Positions 43,201-55,106 of a stretch of DNA of 64,000 nucleotides are shown here, piece by piece. The position numbers and the translations under genes were made by a program. A model generated the notes under the pieces. That model was not told where the DNA came from, did no database searches, and was given only the letters and a program-made list of their open reading frames with translations. Location: the NCBI GenBank assembly GCA_003260075.1, contig QLIY01000258.1:98233-162232 (forward strand), written 5' to 3'. This stretch comes from Phallusia mammillata (lineage: Eukaryota > Chordata > Ascidiacea > Phlebobranchia > Ascidiidae). Within the stretch, counting starts at the first letter, position 1. Each line of letters begins with the position of its first letter.

Positions 43201-45172
43201 TTTTTTAAATGTAAGCTGGATGGTTTTCATTTGACTTAAATGACGAAATGTAAATAGATTACTGTATGTTTGAAAACTTCCTAAATTTTTTACGATAGGT
43301 TTTTATGTGCTATACCAAGGTTTTTCATTATATGTATGCATAGTATTTTTTTCGTCCGCTTAAATTTGTAAACGGACTGAAAATTTAGATGGATTTGACC
43401 ACCGTAAAATTACGGCCCAATGTGAAGTCAGACCCGAATGAAACACGTTCTGCCTAAAATTAAACCCGAACCCGACCTGTCTTACAACACTGCGTTCGCC
43501 GATTATAGCAACACATGGCTTGTGCCACGTTTGCTATAATTTTCCATTGCTTGGGAAAATGTCAAGCCTTGTTAACGCAAATCGAGTGAGAGGAAAGGTT
43601 TGAAAAGGGGCGTCTGTAAGCAAGGTCTTGTAAAAAGTCACATTTCTCAAAAGACATTCCATTTTTAGACATAGATGAATAGCTGAGATCAGCCCTGAGG
43701 CGTCGAAGACTTTTGTCGTGGGTTCCAATCCCACCGCAGGCTAAATTTGTCTAGTCTGTGCTTTTAATTAAGTGAATGCTTGGTGACCGACTGATTTGGT
43801 ATAACGCGTTCAATAGGCCTGTCACATTTGGACTTTACACTTTGTAACTATTTTTTCATTGTCCTTTGAAATTTTTGCTATTAATTTCTGTACTATATTT
43901 GTTGTGTTATAAAACGAAACTGTTACACCTTATATACTTTTAGACGGTTCTGACCGAGCACTGGGCAAGTTTGTACCCTCAAATCCACTTTTCAAGCACT
44001 CACCCTGGTTGGGTTGATACCCCCGCTGCCAGAAGGGGGCTGGGTGAATTTTACGAAAAGATGAAACCCAAATTCCGCAACCCCAGTGAAGGAGCTGACA
44101 CAGTTGTGTGGTTGAGCTTGTCACAAGCTGCCCTGAAGGTCAAAAGTGGCGAATACTTTCAAGGTGAAGTTAGAAAACACAAAATAATTTGCTGTCGCCC
44201 AAAAGCATTTTTGAGATTCTATTTTAAAAAGATACTTATGATTGTGTAAAGGCGAATCATATATATCGAATGACTTTTTCATAAAGCTTCAATCAGCATT
44301 TTAAGATGAATTAGAAGAGAAATCGTTCTAAACTCTGAATCGTTAATGCAAAAAAATTCTGTTGCTTAAAAGTATAATAAAAGTATTCAGTAATACAGAA
44401 AAAACTTTGAGTACACTTTATCCTGTCTGTGTATATCTTATCAAATTGCTGAAGGTATCGATTTTGCCATGATCAGCCCTTTAATGAACTGTTGCTGCTT
44501 TGTATTTTCAATTTATGTCTTTACCCTAATACAGACGTCTCGTATGGGACATCGAAACGTCGGTATATTATGTTATGATACAAACTGCTGGCAGAGCTAG
44601 ATATTGGTTAATGATCAGCCCTTCTTCAAATAGAATCAAGTGTCAACTTTAGGGTAAAACTACTAACACAGGAACTCACAGCACGCAGGTTTGCTAAATT
44701 CCGGTAGGTGGCACGCTAATATATTTTAAATACAGTTTGTGTAAATAATGCTGTGGGTTGGGGCTATTAGGGTTGGTCATAAGGTCTCATAATAGTAAAT
44801 AACAATAAAATTAACCTAAAAACCTAGTTGTCTGTATTAAATTAACCCTATCCCAGTTTAACTGGGTTTTTTAATTACTGCGCTCTTTACGCCCTCTATC
44901 GGTATTTAGCAAACCGTGTCTGCTGTTAGTTCCTGTGTTAGTAGCTCTACCCAACTTTTTGTACAATACAACAAACAACATTTTTACGTTACTCAGATCG
45001 CCAGGTTGTAAGCAAACATCTACCACTTGCTTGGACCAAAGAATCCCAGGAGGAAAGAAGACTATTTCTCCAGGACATGGAAAACCGAGAGAAGAAACAA
45101 ACCATCCATATTTGGGGCAAAACAAACGGATTCTCGAATCATGCCAGCCAACCATCACCTGTGACATCATAA
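40253..45172 (+). CDS. DHRS12: Short-chain dehydrogenase/reductase, DHRS12 paralogue (copy B)
   Basis: Six intact exons: 40253-40308, 40578-40794, 42365-42610, 43041-43157, 43944-44163 and 44997-45172, giving 343 residues. SDR signatures: TGANSGIG, VNNAGEML, catalytic Ser in VTVTSAGM, YGQCK (YxxxK), and HPGWVDTP. Exons 1, 2, 4 and 5 are 56, 217, 117 and 220 bp, exactly as in copy A, so the two are tandem duplicates that kept their introns. Differences: the N-terminus MTSYRKLMLLGRCLLYDTK does not match MSLY...KGLREFT, the residues inside YxxxK changed from AQN to GQC, and the tail is about 20 residues longer. Exon 2 is GC-richer than copy A. The substrate has probably diverged, which is inference. 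AATAAA at 45770. Intron 2 holds repeats and a G run; intron 5 ends in a MITE 45 bp before the acceptor. Confidence 0.92.
40876..41261. mobile_element. Rearranged MITE/SINE-like fragment in DHRS12 copy B intron 2
   Basis: The right end GTAGCTCTACC matches the foldback family, and the left portion (GATGGCGTAAAGAGCGCAG) is the reverse complement of internal sequence of the 44653 element. Inside is a tRNA-type B box (GGGTTCGAACCCC), present twice because of a local duplication around the G run 41041-41050. Confidence 0.55.
44653..44951. mobile_element. MITE related to the 11826 foldback, in DHRS12 copy B intron 5
   Basis: Starts GGTAAAACTACTAACACAGG and ends CCTGTGTTAGTAGCTCTACC, sharing ends and an internal GGTAGGTGGC motif with the 11826 element. 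It ends 45 bp before exon 6, so it supplies sequence close to the branch-point region. Confidence 0.7.
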
Positions 45173-45769
45173 AGGACTAAAAAGTAGCTTAAATGTAAAT
45201 TTACTTTCTTTAAAGAATGTTTTTTGCTGTCTTCCCACTTTTTGTTTTTGATGGATTTTTACCGGTTTTAGAGTGTCGCTTTCCCATTCTGCATTCTATC
45301 TTTCTTGTCTAATCCACTGAATTTATTAAGTAAATCTTTTCTACTTTTTAATTGGTAATTATTATTCTTTATGTTTTTCTGCACTTTTGGTGTTGTTTCT
45401 TGGTTTTAAACAGATTTATTTTGTCATTAAACGGACTAAACCAAGTTTCACAAAAAAGATTAACGCAAAGATATATATTCACATATTTTTTTTGTTTGAA
45501 TTTTTTTGCTGAATTAATTGATACGAACTACAACGGTTGTCTCCTTTAAGCTACATTTAGCTTGTAGCAAGCGACATACAATATTTTAAGTAACAAAGTG
45601 GACAAAACCGCGCTTCCACTCAAAATGCTGATATTTTTTTGCCGATCTTGCCTTAAAGTTATTTTTATTTTGAAATGATATTTTCCCTTTTTTGGACATT
45701 TTTTGCCTCCCAAGTTTGGCAAAATATGTCAAATCAATGTACAAACTGCAATGTGTATATAGCTGTGCA

Positions 45770-45775
45770 AATAAA
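45770..45775 (+). terminator. Poly(A) signal AATAAA of DHRS12 copy B
   Basis: GCAAATAAAAATAC about 600 bp after the stop at 45172. No earlier AATAAA was noticed in the 3' flank. Confidence 0.45.
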
Positions 45776-46326
45776 AATACACTATAATATATGGTTCACT
45801 TTTATGTTGGAGTATTGCAGTTTTTTAATGCAATTTATCGCTAAAAAATGAAAAAAAATCAGAAATTTGTTTCAGCTGTCAATTATTACACAAGCAATAC
45901 CAAATCAATAAATTTACCAACAGAAATCTCCACCTATTTGCAAATAATTAACGTCGTAATTATAATGACACGCATGGATAAGTTTTGTTCGTCTTTTTGG
46001 GCAGTGGTTGGTTTGTTTACAAGTAAAACGAAGTAAGTCCAAGTCGTTGAGATTGTTATGTGATAAACCGTTCATTGTTACAAACAAACACAATAGAACA
46101 ATTACATATTCTGAAGTTAACTAGATTATTGTAGTTGATTGCAAAAGTGCAGTCAGTAGTTTGTACACAAAGTTAGATGACTGAGAAGTAGCATTTTGGT
46201 ATGAATCAGATATTTACTGCTAACTGTTTTTGGTTAAAAAGTTGTCTTATCAAAAATGTTGGATTGACAAAAACTGTTTTTGTCATGTTTACTCTAGTAA
46301 TAGCGGTAGTTTAATTTTTTGTGCAG

Positions 46327-46405
46327 CTGTAAGAAGTACATTGGATTATGCACTATTGAAACTAAAGCCACATCAGGCCGCCATTAAAGTGTTGTTTTGT
46401 CTCAG
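46327..46405 (+). CDS. Isolated exon candidate, weakly helicase-like
   Basis: A 79-bp open stretch between a good acceptor (TTTTGTGCAG) and donor (CTCAG|GTAAGC). One frame gives STLDYALLKLKPHQAAIKVL, reminiscent of the start of RecQ/DEAD-type helicase domains (LKPxQ). An upstream ATG exon at about 45969-46032 with donor ACGAA|GTAAGT does not join in that frame. Evidence is thin. Confidence 0.25.
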
Positions 46406-46787
46406 GTAAGCTCAATTAGTCCGCTTAAAATATGTCTTAATTTGGGATCCGCATTTTGTTAAATCCAGATTGTTGCTCATGTGTTAAGATTAAATTCCTA
46501 AATCCACGTGCACACATTTCAGTAAAACGTTTTAAAGGCGCGCGGGCGTTTCATGCTTCTGGCAAATAAATTCCTGCACTTTTTAATTGCGGTCCATGGC
46601 TGTTTTTTTGGAGACTGTTTAAAAGCGTTTAATGTTCAAGCTAGAATAAAATAAGCTGTACCTACTAGCAGCTAATATCTTATCAATTACTGGTCTGGTC
46701 TAATATAAAATACGTAATTTTGGATGTTTATAAGTTTCGGTTTCAAATTATAGTGTTGCTACAATATTGCTTGCCGCCGTTGGTAAC

Positions 46788-47297
46788 AAATTTTATAGGC
46801 CAGCGGACCCCCAACGCAATTTAGTCATGTTATGTTTTTTTGTTTCCTGCATTATACGTTATTATACTTTCGCTTATAAGGGCAGAATTTCGTTGGGGCT
46901 CCGCTGACCTATAAAATTTATAAAATGGGTCCGGGACTACAAAAAGGTTGGAACCACGTCATATCAACGTTCACAGTCCCTCAATCTCAATAAAGTTCTG
47001 TACTGTAGCAGTCAGTGCAACGAAGACATAAATTTTCTGGTGTACAATACTTGCACAATTATAAAATTGTATTGTTAATGTGTGTTGTGATGTCACAATG
47101 GAGTAACAATTACAAGTTTTCCTGATCCAAGTGTTTAATAACAGTTTGCACTCATATACAGGATTGTAAAAACGGTTTGGGAACTTAAAAATATTGTACT
47201 GTCGTTAATGCTACTACAAATGTTTGCCTCCACGGACCCCCTGAAACCATCTCACGGACCCCTTGGGGGTCCGCGAACCCCAGGTTGGGAACCACTG
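46788..47297. mobile_element. hAT right end with internal inverted repeat
   Basis: The right end CCAGGTTGGGAACCACTG finishes at 47297. Near 46788 and 46920 lies an imperfect inverted repeat (AAATTTTATAGGCCAGCGGA against TCCGCTGACCTATAAAATTT). The left end was not found, so the left limit is approximate. Confidence 0.5.
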
Positions 47298-48432
47298 ATT
47301 TATGACTTTATTTAGTCAGAAGTGGGCAGCCACTGACCGCTATCAAAGACAATATTGTTAGTTTTAGCGCGCTGTACACTAGGTACGTTTTCCAGCCAAT
47401 CGGGTGTTTTAAGTTTTGCTTCACAAATGGCGTAAACCGTTACAATTTTTGCAGGAGCGGCACTAAAAAGCATATTGTTTTAGAAAAATGCTTCATCTCA
47501 TTACCGCAAATTTATTACATGTGCACTAAAGATAATATGCCAACGTCCTTTATAGAAGTGAGTTGTTCATAATATAAGCGTCTGCAAAATGTGTTGTGCG
47601 CTGGTATTTTTGATGCTTATTTAATATCAGTTTGTTTTTGACTTGTTTTTCAAATATGAATTAGCAATGACACACTTACAATGTTTGTTAAAACTTGTGT
47701 CCAATTTGAAACGTGTCAAAACGGTTTGTTTGCAACATAGTACTTTGACTGGTTGTAATTTTGTTTAAATACCGCTAGGTGGCAGTAGTGATCCACAGTT
47801 TTAGGTAGATGTTTACTGTGCCCGAATTCAACCTCGATTTTGTATCTGTTGCCTTTCTTTGAAGCCAGAAAGTATTGATGGTAACTTGCGATGACAGGCT
47901 TGTTTATTTTTTTGTTATTTTATAATGTGTTCAAGTTAAAATTGCATCAAAATGATGATGATATTGTAAAGTTTTAAACATGATAGTTAGGTGACATTTT
48001 TTAATTACTTTTTCGATTGAATCGAAGTTGTTTTTTATGTGCGTATCCAACTAACAAAGTAATCCTCTTGACGTCCGACGTTACCTAGATTTTACCCCTA
48101 ACAGTAAAATAATTCAACCCAACTCAAAAATGTGTTCCATTTCCTTTTACGTTATGGCTTTGAAATGACGGCATTGACATGAACTTGACCTTTAAGCGTA
48201 TAGAGGTCAACCAGAAATTGTTATCTTTTCTCAAAAAACGGAAATTGCTTCGTCATGGTATTGACGTGAACAAATTGCTTTTTGACCCGCTTTGTGTTAT
48301 GTTAGATGTTGAAAGTGTAATAAGTAACAAAATTGTTAAAACTGCTTTAACGTTTCTAGTAATATTGTAAGGAACGAATAGATTGACTGGCATTTTCAAA
48401 TTGTATCAAAAATCGGTTTCCGCTTTCTAAAA

Positions 48433-48635
48433 ATGGACGCAAAAGCGCTTTTAAGTTACATTTCCAACTTGGGAAACATTCGGATTATGAGTAAGTTTGA
48501 TTCTTAGCACCAATGAACATCTGAGCATCGCAAAAACAACATGGCGTTCCCACGCAAGTCACGTTTAAGTAACGGAAATGTCTTAGCCAGTGGACAAAAG
48601 GCGATAGGTTTGGTCGATATTATTAGCGGCATTGA
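48433..48635 (+). CDS. Two small candidate first exons, weak
   Basis: ATG 48433 reads MDAKALLSYISNLGNIRIM to a strong donor A|GTAAGT near 48492, and ATG 48541 reads MAFPRKSRLSNGNVLASGQK to a GTGACT donor near 48632. No confirmed downstream exon; a possible terminal exon is listed at 51054. Confidence 0.2.
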
Positions 48636-48642
48636 AGGTGAC

Positions 48643-48664
48643 TAAAAAAAAAAAAAAAAAAAAA
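48643..48664. repeat. A homopolymer, about 21 bases
   Basis: Run of A after GTGACT; the only long A tract of this size in the window and not flanked by duplication. Confidence 0.85.
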
Positions 48665-48922
48665 TTTGTTCAATACTTAAAAATTCTGGGTCCTATGAAG
48701 AAAACGCGAGGGTTATGGTCCATATATGGTGCACTGGCATTGGATCATTATACGTATATACGTATACAAAATTAAGCACTTTTGTTCAAAAAGGGATAGG
48801 CATCGGTTAAACCTACAAAAACTGATCAATTTTAAAACCGTGTCCGTTTGCTGTGACGTTTGACCTTTTCATGACGTGCGAAGAAAGTAGCGTGACCTCG
48901 TTGCGGGGAGGTCACTCATTCA

Positions 48923-48954
<32 letters not shown>
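48923..48954. repeat. G homopolymer, 32 bases
   Basis: Run of G between CACTCATTCA and CTTTCAACCG; flanks are not duplicated. Confidence 0.85.
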
Positions 48955-49361
48955 CTTTCAACCGCCAATGGTCGTGAACCCGAAGCTAGGTAATTTTACG
49001 TCGACGTCGTTCGCTGTACCGCTTGAGTAATCGCACTACATTACAGCAGACCACCAGGGGTGTAATATTTCAAGAGGAAGTCGTTTAGAGAATCGCAAAA
49101 AATGAAAGTTTATTTTGTAATAAAACCTCATTACGTTGTACGTAGTTGCGCTAGCCCTGAAAGATATGTGCGAATAATTTGCAATGTTAAAAAAATATTT
49201 TTGCAAAAACACCTGACCTGAACATTTCATTAAATCACAGTAACTATAATGATATTCAAACAAAATTAAACAATATCATAAAAAAACCTATTAAAATATA
49301 TTTGGGTACGGTTTTGTTGCGTGGGTAACTTACGCATTTATATTTTTGTCCTTTTCCGGGA

Positions 49362-49362
<1 letters not shown>

Positions 49363-49435
<73 letters not shown>
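49363..49435. repeat. Long G homopolymer, 73 bases
   Basis: Run of G after TTTTCCGGGAC; flanks are not duplicated. Confidence 0.85.
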
Positions 49436-49437
<2 letters not shown>

Positions 49438-51053
49438 ACAATTTGCAAAAAGAAATTCTCCGAAATTTTTTTGCAAAACGACACTGCCTGACAGATGTTT
49501 GCAAGCCAAGCCGCAAACCCTTTGTGACGTTGTGCTGCCATTGTCTGTGCAGTATTTATTTGCATCCATTGTAAAAGATTTTCTCATTTCTTGCATCCGC
49601 TTGTTACGATTTTGCACCAATTTGTGGCAAATTTACTATTTTTAACACGCACCAATTACGTAATGTTTTTATTTTAAATTTTGGGTGCCTATTAAAAACA
49701 ATAACTTCTATAGCATATGCCAAGTTACTACTGTAAATATTTTTGTTGTGCAAACAAGTTACTTTACATAACGTTGATTTAATGAAGTGACTATAATTTG
49801 ACGCAAAACTTTATACAAACTGCAAAAGGCTACAACAGTTACTGTTATAGATAGGCACCCAAAATTCGAAAGAAAAGCAATAAGTTAGTGATACATAATG
49901 AAGCCGGTGCCGCATTTAAAAATGTAACTAAAGGTCGCTATAAATACACTTTACGAATGTTATTTTCTAAACCAATAAATGACCAAATTTGGCCTGCGAC
50001 GCTGCGTTGTACGCTGTGGCGTAGAGGCGACGCATAACCAAAAATTCCCAAACATTAGATCATCACGTTGCCCACTGAAAAGATGTGCTTTTCTCAAAAG
50101 TGAGATTGATCGACCTTCGACACGCAACGTCGTTTACGTCACATTAGCCCGCCTCATTGGTTTTGGATGTTGTTAGATGGGAAATATGTGGGTACAATAG
50201 CCGCATCTACTGCCCATAAGACAGCCCACGCAAGGTGTCGATTTTTAAATGTAACATGTTTTACTTGACCGGGAAAATATGACCTTCATATGGCGACGTA
50301 ACAGGAGTTGCGCATTCAGGTCAAAGACGCCCTAAAATTCGCCCCCGTTAAAAAAATCGTATTGTTATGCTTGAAGCTTCAGGTTTGGTCATCTTTTAAA
50401 AAACAAGCCATGTCCATTTTTTGCATTGTTTCTTTATCAAAGTGACATTGTTAAACGGTTTCGTCGAACAGCAAGGATCCCGAAAAGCACATGGGTTATT
50501 GAGTCAGGTGTCTTGTTATTCCAACGATGCTTGAAGTGTGTGGAGTGTGTTTTGCCGCAGGTTTGCAACCGACCGTCAAAAACCTGGCGGGAAATAGGGT
50601 GAACATGTAACAGTAATTTACGAGTTTTTCTCCGTCATTTTGAAATGACAATACGGCGCTTTTGCTACATAGTTTTGTTTTATACAGCAAATAACTTGTT
50701 TGTGTATCTTAAACATTTTTTTGCTTATTACTTCTGTCTGTTGGTCCCAAACTTTGTTTTATTATCTGAGCTAAATATCAAAACATTATGGTCGCAAGGA
50801 GTCGCATAAAAACAATTAGTTAGCAAAAGAAAAATGCTCAAAACTGTTTGGTGTAACATTGCATTGATGGCAAAACGTTTTCCATGGCTTCGACCAATTT
50901 TATTCTTTAATTGACACGTTGGATAGAAATTGCTTTTCAAGAACATAATTTATTTAATACAAATTTGAGGTGGTTTGCTAAATGTTAAACTGCAAATAAA
51001 ATGTTTTTCACCAAGAATTTCAAAACAATCATACACTTCCATGTGTTATTTCA

Positions 51054-51210
51054 GGGTTCCGAGCCATTAGGTTTGTTTGGGAAAAATCAAAATGCCTACC
51101 AAAAACCGCAAGACCCAAAATCCAGGGATATGTTAAATTATTTCCTACAAACTCTCATGCTTTTGTCATCGAAAGTTATGAGTAATGCAATTTGTCTGTC
51201 GTTAGTCTGA
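51054..51210 (+). CDS. Candidate terminal exon, unknown protein
   Basis: After the acceptor TTATTTCAG the frame reads GSEPLGLFGKNQNAYQKPQD and stays open to a TGA at 51210; AATAAA follows near 51299. It could be the last exon of a gene beginning near 48.4 kb, but the connecting exons are not visible. Confidence 0.3.
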
Positions 51211-51444
51211 GCTCTCTCCTTTATCTCCAAAAACTTGTTTGTTTTCATTTTTTTCGAATTGTCTCAGTACTTTTTACCGCTATGGGAGCTATGGAAGAAA
51301 TAAAGATTGATTTATAGCCATCAGCCATAGTTTGCTATCGGAAATGTTTAAGGGTATGAAATAATTTGAGGTGTTAAAAAAATTCCAAAAGGAGTCATGG
51401 TAAAAAAATTAAACAATGAAATGAGGGCGACAGAATTCTTCATA

Positions 51445-51445
<1 letters not shown>

Positions 51446-51508
<63 letters not shown>
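51446..51508. repeat. Long G homopolymer, 63 bases
   Basis: Run of G between TTCTTCATAC and TGAACTCCCT; flanks are not duplicated. Confidence 0.85.
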
Positions 51509-51509
<1 letters not shown>

Positions 51510-51680
51510 GAACTCCCTGGAAAACTGGGTGGTTATTTGACTCTAGTGTTGAGGCTGTTACGCAATTTACTAAAAATGTTCCTATGTACCTGCAGTGTAA
51601 AGTTTTTTGTACACTTAATACGTTTTTTTATGTACTACGTCATTCTGTAATGATGTCATTTGCAACTACCGTCCTTAGAG

Positions 51681-51757
51681 TCTAGACCAGGGGTGGGCAA
51701 CCTGCGACCCGCGGGCCAAATGCGGCCCGCAGAGGAAAAGGTCGTGCGGGGGGGGGG
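51681..51757. mobile_element. hAT left end, cut by a G run
   Basis: CAGGGGTGGGCAACCTGCG preceded by GTCTAGAC; GTCTAGAC recurs at about 52091 after an unrelated right end (GGTGCATCACTA). The interior is replaced by two G runs and a displaced fragment. Confidence 0.55.
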
Positions 51758-51989
51758 TGTGTAACATTGATGGCAAAACGTTTTCCATGGCTTCGACCAA
51801 TTTTATTCTTTAGGGGGGGGGGCCATCATAAATTAACTAATTTTTGTGTCTATAAAATACGAGCCACGTTGTCTGCAAGTATAACAAGTGTAGTAAAGCT
51901 TCCACATTGTGAAAGTGTTTTTGATTTGTCATAATTCAATTCAATCGCATTAACGACACAAGTTTCAGTTGAAAATATCCATAGAAACG

Positions 51990-52090
51990 GGGATTTTAGG
52001 TTCGGCCTGATTCGGCCGAAATTATTCGGCCTCGTGGCCGAATATTCGGCTTCGGCCCAAACTTTTTTAGGCGGATTCGGTGCATCACTA
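51990..52090. mobile_element. CCGAATATTCGG-family element fragment
   Basis: ATTCGGCC/GGCCGAAT palindromes and the end ATTCGGTGCATCACT. Related pieces lie near 21438-21531 (GATTCGGTACATCACT) and 59967-60012 (AGTGATGTACCGAATC). Confidence 0.55.
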
Positions 52091-52359
52091 GTCTAGACTA
52101 TTATCTATTGCCAGCCAACGTGGTTGCGTAATTGCGTTATATTGCGAAATCAGTGTGTGTCAAATAATTTTAATGGTTTGTATCTCTCGAGAATAATTAA
52201 AATGTCTCTTTGAGTTTACCTTTGACAAATTGACATTGAGTAGAGGAAATCTTTGCTGTACACATTACAATGATTAAAAAACACGCTTTCCGAAGAGACA
52301 ACGGTTTGAACAAAAACATAAACCACAGCGTAAAATCTTTTTAACTAAATGTTTGTTTC

Positions 52360-52622
52360 ACCAACGGAAAGCTTTGTCATTTAGCCGATGTCTGCTCCAA
52401 ATAGCAACTGCCACACTAAAACGCCTTTTTTGCGACAAGGCATTGATTGACAAGGACTCGAAAGGCCACGAAACGTTTTTGTCCTCTAAAATGTTCAATA
52501 TTTTTTTAATTTTATCGAACCCACTTTGCATTTCAGCAATTTTCCGCGCGATTATAAGTGAAATCTTGACACGTGCGTTTCGTATCCTTGAAACGACCTT
52601 TAGCGCCGAAGCAAGTTATTGA
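52360..52622. other. Stretch open on both strands; coding strand undecided
   Basis: The plus strand has an 89-residue frame ending in a stop at 52622 followed by GAATAAA. The minus strand has about 88 open codons over the same bases, with an amphipathic, protein-like stretch (MQSGFDKIKKILNILEDKN) and no ATG at its start. One may be an exon; I cannot choose, and no clean splice borders were found. Confidence 0.25.
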
Positions 52623-52818
52623 ACGCACCGTTGGTGGTACATTCGTCTTTGTAACTTAATGAATAAAATATATTTCATTTATTTCGATGTCTGCCCAAAA
52701 TTGAAATGTTGAACTTTAGGTAAGGACAGTCGCGTGGGACCTTTTCGTTCATAAAGGCCACGTAACTTTTGACTAACACTGGTATAGGGCGCATAAACTA
52801 GTTCCTAAGCTTATAGGA

Positions 52819-52945
52819 CAGTGGTTTTCAAACTTTTTGATTTCAACTACCAGGAAATTTTCTCGAGTAGAACTCGCGGTCTAAGCTTAAGTTAAATTTG
52901 CATTTCACCTAGATTTGCTTGGTTACACATACCAATGCTCTATTA
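52819..52945. mobile_element. hAT left-end fragment
   Basis: CAGTGGTTTTCAAACTTTTT followed by an ACTCGCGGTC motif; no right end before the G run 52946-52956. Confidence 0.45.
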
Positions 52946-53109
52946 GGGGGGGGGGGAGTACAATGTTTAAGTTAAATTGCATTTCACCTAGATTTGCTTG
53001 GTTACACATACCAATGCTCTATTAGTAGTTTGTGATATCACAGACAAACCTAAGACATTAAATTATGCACAAGCAGTTGCTATAAGAAGCTCTAAATGAA
53101 GCTCTAAGG

Positions 53110-53326
53110 CAGGGGTCGGCAACCTTTTTTGCACTGCGGACCGGTTTGGAACTGAAATTTGTATCACGGGCCTACAAATGTTCAGCACTGAAAACTAATT
53201 ACAATTATTACAATTACAACTTTGATTCAATGTGAACCTTAAACAAGTTTTATGCGGCCCGGTAACAAACCCTTCGAGGGCCGCACGTATTGCCCCAAAA
53301 GGCCGCATGAGGCTTTAGACCGCAGG
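53110..53326. mobile_element. hAT-type element, degraded right end
   Basis: CAGGGGTCGGCAACCTTTTT with CGGACCGG and GGCCCGGT inside and a poor right end near CGCAGGTTCCCC. Target duplication not clear. Confidence 0.5.
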
Positions 53327-53333
53327 TTCCCCA

Positions 53334-53785
53334 TCGATGAAGTCGTATTAACTAACAATGCAGACATATCTATTTGTCGATATTACAAGGTCAGTTCGAT
53401 AATGGGCCAATGTGCGTCATTCTGATCCCATTAGCCGTCAGTACTGCAATGCACGTTGCAATAAGTGCAAATTCTCGCATGTGATTTAATAGGAGCAACA
53501 AAGTAGCAAAGCACAAAATGCAAATGCAAAATCACTTTGTTCGGTGCAAAAAGATTTTTNCGATGAGGTCGTATTAACTAACAATGCAGACATATATATT
53601 TGTCGATATTACAAGGTCAGTTCGATAATGGGCCAATGTGCGTCATTCTGATCCCATTAGCCGTCAGTGCTGCAATGCACGTTGCAATAAGTGCAAATTC
53701 TCGCATGTGATTTAATAGGAGCAACAAAGTAGCAAAGCACAAAATGCAAATGCAAAATCACTTTGTTCGGTGCAAAAAGATTTTT
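53334..53785. repeat. Single-N duplication, 225 bp
   Basis: 53334-53559 repeats as 53561-53785 around N53560 with few differences (CATATCTA against CATATATA). Confidence 0.85.
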
Positions 53786-53914
53786 AAAATTGTTTAGCTT
53801 GGTGTGTTCAAATCGGTAAAAACAAACAGTGCGCAACTGCAATTTGTTGAAGAGCGAAAATGTGTCAACAATAAAACAGTATTGAAATGTCATAACTTTG
53901 TCCAACTGCTATAG

Positions 53915-54487
53915 CAGTGTTCACCAACCTTTTGCGACCCGCTTGCAATGCATAGAACAAGTAACATGTAGAAACCTACGCTTCTCTTAAATATGGTAAC
54001 TTGTAATATTAATTCCAGCTTCGTTAGCACACAACTTAATAAATATTGTTTGGGGTGAGATCTTTTAGTAACATTTTGGATATTAAAATGTACTGCAAGA
54101 ACATTTGGAATATTATATTTTATTTAAGGTTTCTTTTTGTAACAAAAGCTTCGTTATGCGATCTAAATGTTTTTGTATGTCCCTTTTAAATGATAATTGT
54201 TGCGATATAGCGATAAATTTCGGGGGGGGGGCAAATGTACTGCAAGAACATTCGGAATATTATATTTTATTTGAGGATTCTTTTTGTAACAAAAGCTTCG
54301 TTATTCGATCTAAATGTTTTTGTGTATGTCCCTTTTAAATGATAATTGTTGCGATATAGCGATAAATTTCGGGGTGAGTTTGAACTGCCATTTGCACTTA
54401 TCCCTATCTATTTATGGTAACATTTTGTAATGCTTCGCCTCGCGGTCTCCCCTGAGTAGGCTGCAGCCCTTTGGTTGGGAAGCGCTG
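53915..54487. mobile_element. hAT-type element with a G-run duplication
   Basis: CAGTGTTCACCAACC ... GGTTGGGAAGCGCTG; flanks TGCTATAG and TCTCATAG are a weak 8-bp match. About 135 bp is present twice around 54222-54231. Confidence 0.55.
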
Positions 54488-54497
54488 TCTCATAGGT

Positions 54498-54560
54498 CAG
54501 GGGTCGGAAACCCTATTAGCTGAAAGAGCCAATGAGTCACGTATTTTGAAATGAATTTCC
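54498..54560. mobile_element. hAT left-end fragment
   Basis: CAGGGGTCGGAAACCC then AGAGCCAATGAGTCACG, starting 10 bp after the previous element; right end not seen. Confidence 0.4.
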
Positions 54561-55106
54561 GTTAAAGTCATACAATATATTTTTGTTTCGAATGTGATTA
54601 ATTAAAAAAATACCAATGTTGTTTTGGTCTTATCTAGTACCCAATTAACTAAAATACAATTGAAAGTCGTTTAATGAAAGTCACTTTTTACGATATTGGG
54701 TTCTTTAACTGTAGTGGACTATTTACAACTTAACCCGTACTTAATCCGAATATAGGCCGGCAAGTTAAGTCACCGAATGAACTAATCAATTTGGTACACG
54801 AAAATAAATTTGGCAGGCTTGGCAGACACAAAAACGTTGCAGAATATACGACTGCACGCAATAATCAATACATTCTGTGCGCATGCAAGTTGTTGCAGAA
54901 AAAGTAAATAGCAGACCAAATGTGACAAAATTCAGTCTTCGAACATATAATCTGGCTTCAATTTTATCAACTATGCTCAAACCCGTATTGGCTTAAAAGT
55001 TCGTTTTGGAACATTATTGAAGGTTTTTGTCATTTTGGCGCTTTTATTGCAATATAGCGCGTTTAGCGCATTGGTGCAATTTGCTGTACAACAAGATCAT
55101 TTACAG

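Noticed and set aside
49979-50176. THAP-type zinc-finger protein
   Set aside because: Several Cys and a His are present, but the C2CH spacing and the AVPTIF-like end of THAP domains are missing.
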